DNA of 12,667 nucleotides from Izemoplasma sp964435595 (GTDB taxonomy: Bacteria; Bacillota_I; Bacilli_A; Izemoplasmatales; Izemoplasmataceae): contig CAYSZV010000038.1 in NCBI GenBank assembly GCA_964435595.1, forward strand, positions 1 to 12,667, given 5' to 3'. Positions 11,906 to 12,667 of the stretch are shown in pieces. Position numbers and translations under genes: made by a program. The notes under the pieces were generated by a model that worked only from the letters and a program-made list of their open reading frames with translations, searched no databases and was not told the origin of the DNA. The stretch's first letter is position 1; each line of letters begins with the position of its first letter.

Positions 11906-12667
11906 ATGAAAAAACTATTTATCTTTTTAAGTATCTTATCAGCTATGAGCGCATTAGCAGCTTGTGGTGACATTGGCAACGCATTAGACGATAATCCTAA
12001 CATTCCAAAAGAAATAGATGGACAACTAAGAAATTGTGAAGGATACAAAGATTATATTATCGTTGAAGGTATCTGTATACCTATTGGAGATTTGGTTTCA
12101 ACACAAATTCAAATTTCTGAAACAGAAACCAGAGTAAATTATTTTAATAATATTGAGTTAATGAACAGCTTTGTTGCTGATTTATCTGGATCAAAAGGTC
12201 TTGCTGTAGTAAGTAGAGACATGTTTGATTCTGGTATGGAAGCAAGTGAAATACTTCTAGCTGGTGAAGTGAATGATGACACTGAAAACCTAATCGTAAA
12301 ATTAAATGATGATGGATTCTTTGAACAAGTTTCTTTCTCTGACGATATGGGAATGGATGTTGAAATCACATCGAACCCTCTTGCTTTAGAAGTATACGGT
12401 GACTTTACAGTTGTTATTTTTGAAGTGGATTTAGGATATGAAGATCCGAATGAAGAGCTTACAAATAAATTGTATAACTCTCTTTATTCAGGAGGAATAT
12501 ACTTGATCCACAACGAAACTGGAAAGTTGTTTGCTACAAAAGAAGTAGAATATACAGAATATACACACACAGAATATGAAAATCATTCAAGAATGCTTAA
12601 TTTGACAGTACAGTTGAATCAACCGGTTATTGAATTTGTTGAACAAAAAGTACTCGACTTAGAAGGA
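11906..12667 (+). CDS. Lipoprotein under c-di-GMP riboswitch control (3' end outside the window)
   Basis: AAGGAG (11892-11897) eight bases upstream sets the ATG at 11906; 254 codons are open to the window edge. Residues 1-20 are a lipoprotein signal ending A-L-A-A-C (Cys20). A Cys pair at 44 and 58 (C-E-G-Y ... V-E-G-I-C-I-P) closely resembles the fifth Cys motif of the lipoprotein at 176-1402 (C-G-V-N ... I-S-G-I-V-C-I-P). The rest is acidic and soluble, with alternating strand-like segments and repeats of E-Y-T near 227-237; no catalytic motif or named family is recognised. Control by c-di-GMP suggests a role in adhesion, biofilm or surface state. A lineage-specific surface protein is the best description; the function is not known. 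Confidence 0.88.
   Translation, partial: MKKLFIFLSILSAMSALAACGDIGNALDDNPNIPKEIDGQLRNCEGYKDYIIVEGICIPIGDLVSTQIQISETETRVNYFNNIELMNSFVADLSGSKGLAVVSRDMFDSGMEASEILLAGEVNDDTENLIVKLNDDGFFEQVSFSDDMGMDVEITSNPLALEVYGDFTVVIFEVDLGYEDPNEELTNKLYNSLYSGGIYLIHNETGKLFATKEVEYTEYTHTEYENHSRMLNLTVQLNQPVIEFVEQKVLDLEG

Noticed and set aside
11791..12048. Minus-strand open frame across the riboswitch and lipoprotein start
   Set aside because: It overlaps a well-supported riboswitch and gene on the plus strand and has no ribosome site or recognisable protein features.
1..12667. Alternative genetic code (TGA as Trp)
   Set aside because: Genes end naturally at TGA (7502, 10872) and Trp positions in recognised motifs are TGG.

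Overview
The window is AT-rich bacterial DNA (one 10-base assembly gap at 7739-7748) with the style of a deep-branching low-GC Bacillota or Mycoplasmatota genome (Izemoplasma/Acholeplasma-like or a relative). The signs are strong AGGAGG-type ribosome sites, many small lipoproteins with classic lipoboxes, consensus -10 boxes and short hairpin/T-run terminators. TGA is a stop codon (for example at 10870-10872) and Trp is TGG, so this is not the Mycoplasma/Spiroplasma code. The taxonomy is inference; there is no rRNA or other marker gene here.

Layout, left to right. 176-1402: secreted lipoprotein with Cys-pair repeats and two beta-rich modules. 1561-2172: AhpD-like carboxymuconolactone-decarboxylase-fold protein with a membrane tail. 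2244-2486: small two-helix membrane protein. 2585-3883: large 4Fe-4S protein. 3965-4011: orphan terminator-like hairpin, a possible small RNA. 4097-6094: LytS-like membrane sensor joined to PAS, GGDEF and HD-GYP domains. 6243-7502: MFS carrier. 7654-9067: membrane GGDEF protein interrupted by the gap, with the first 24 codons of a minus-strand bacteriohemerythrin stranded beside the gap. 9173-9772 (minus): DUF2202 ferritin-like lipoprotein. 9964-10872: zinc-free MDR oxidoreductase. 10915-11631: trypsin-like serine protease lipoprotein. 11739-11813: cyclic-di-GMP-I riboswitch with a terminator/antiterminator platform, leading a lipoprotein that runs off the right edge (11906-12667).

Almost every gene is a single transcription unit with its own promoter and terminator. 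Two themes link them. The first is cyclic di-GMP: one enzyme able to make and break it, a second diguanylate cyclase, and a c-di-GMP riboswitch controlling a surface lipoprotein, so makers, breaker and target sit within 9 kb. The second is oxygen/redox handling: hemerythrin fragment, ferritin-like lipoprotein, CxxC AhpD-like protein, Fe-S protein and MDR reductase, which fits an anaerobe or microaerobe. The two Cys-motif lipoproteins at the ends of the window share a Cys-pair motif and may belong to one lineage-specific surface family.

The most useful items for a second look are the riboswitch and its predicted OFF mechanism, the gap with a 44-base sequence repeated on both sides (the start of the second GGDEF gene is probably wrong as assembled), and the cysteine-rich Fe-S protein.
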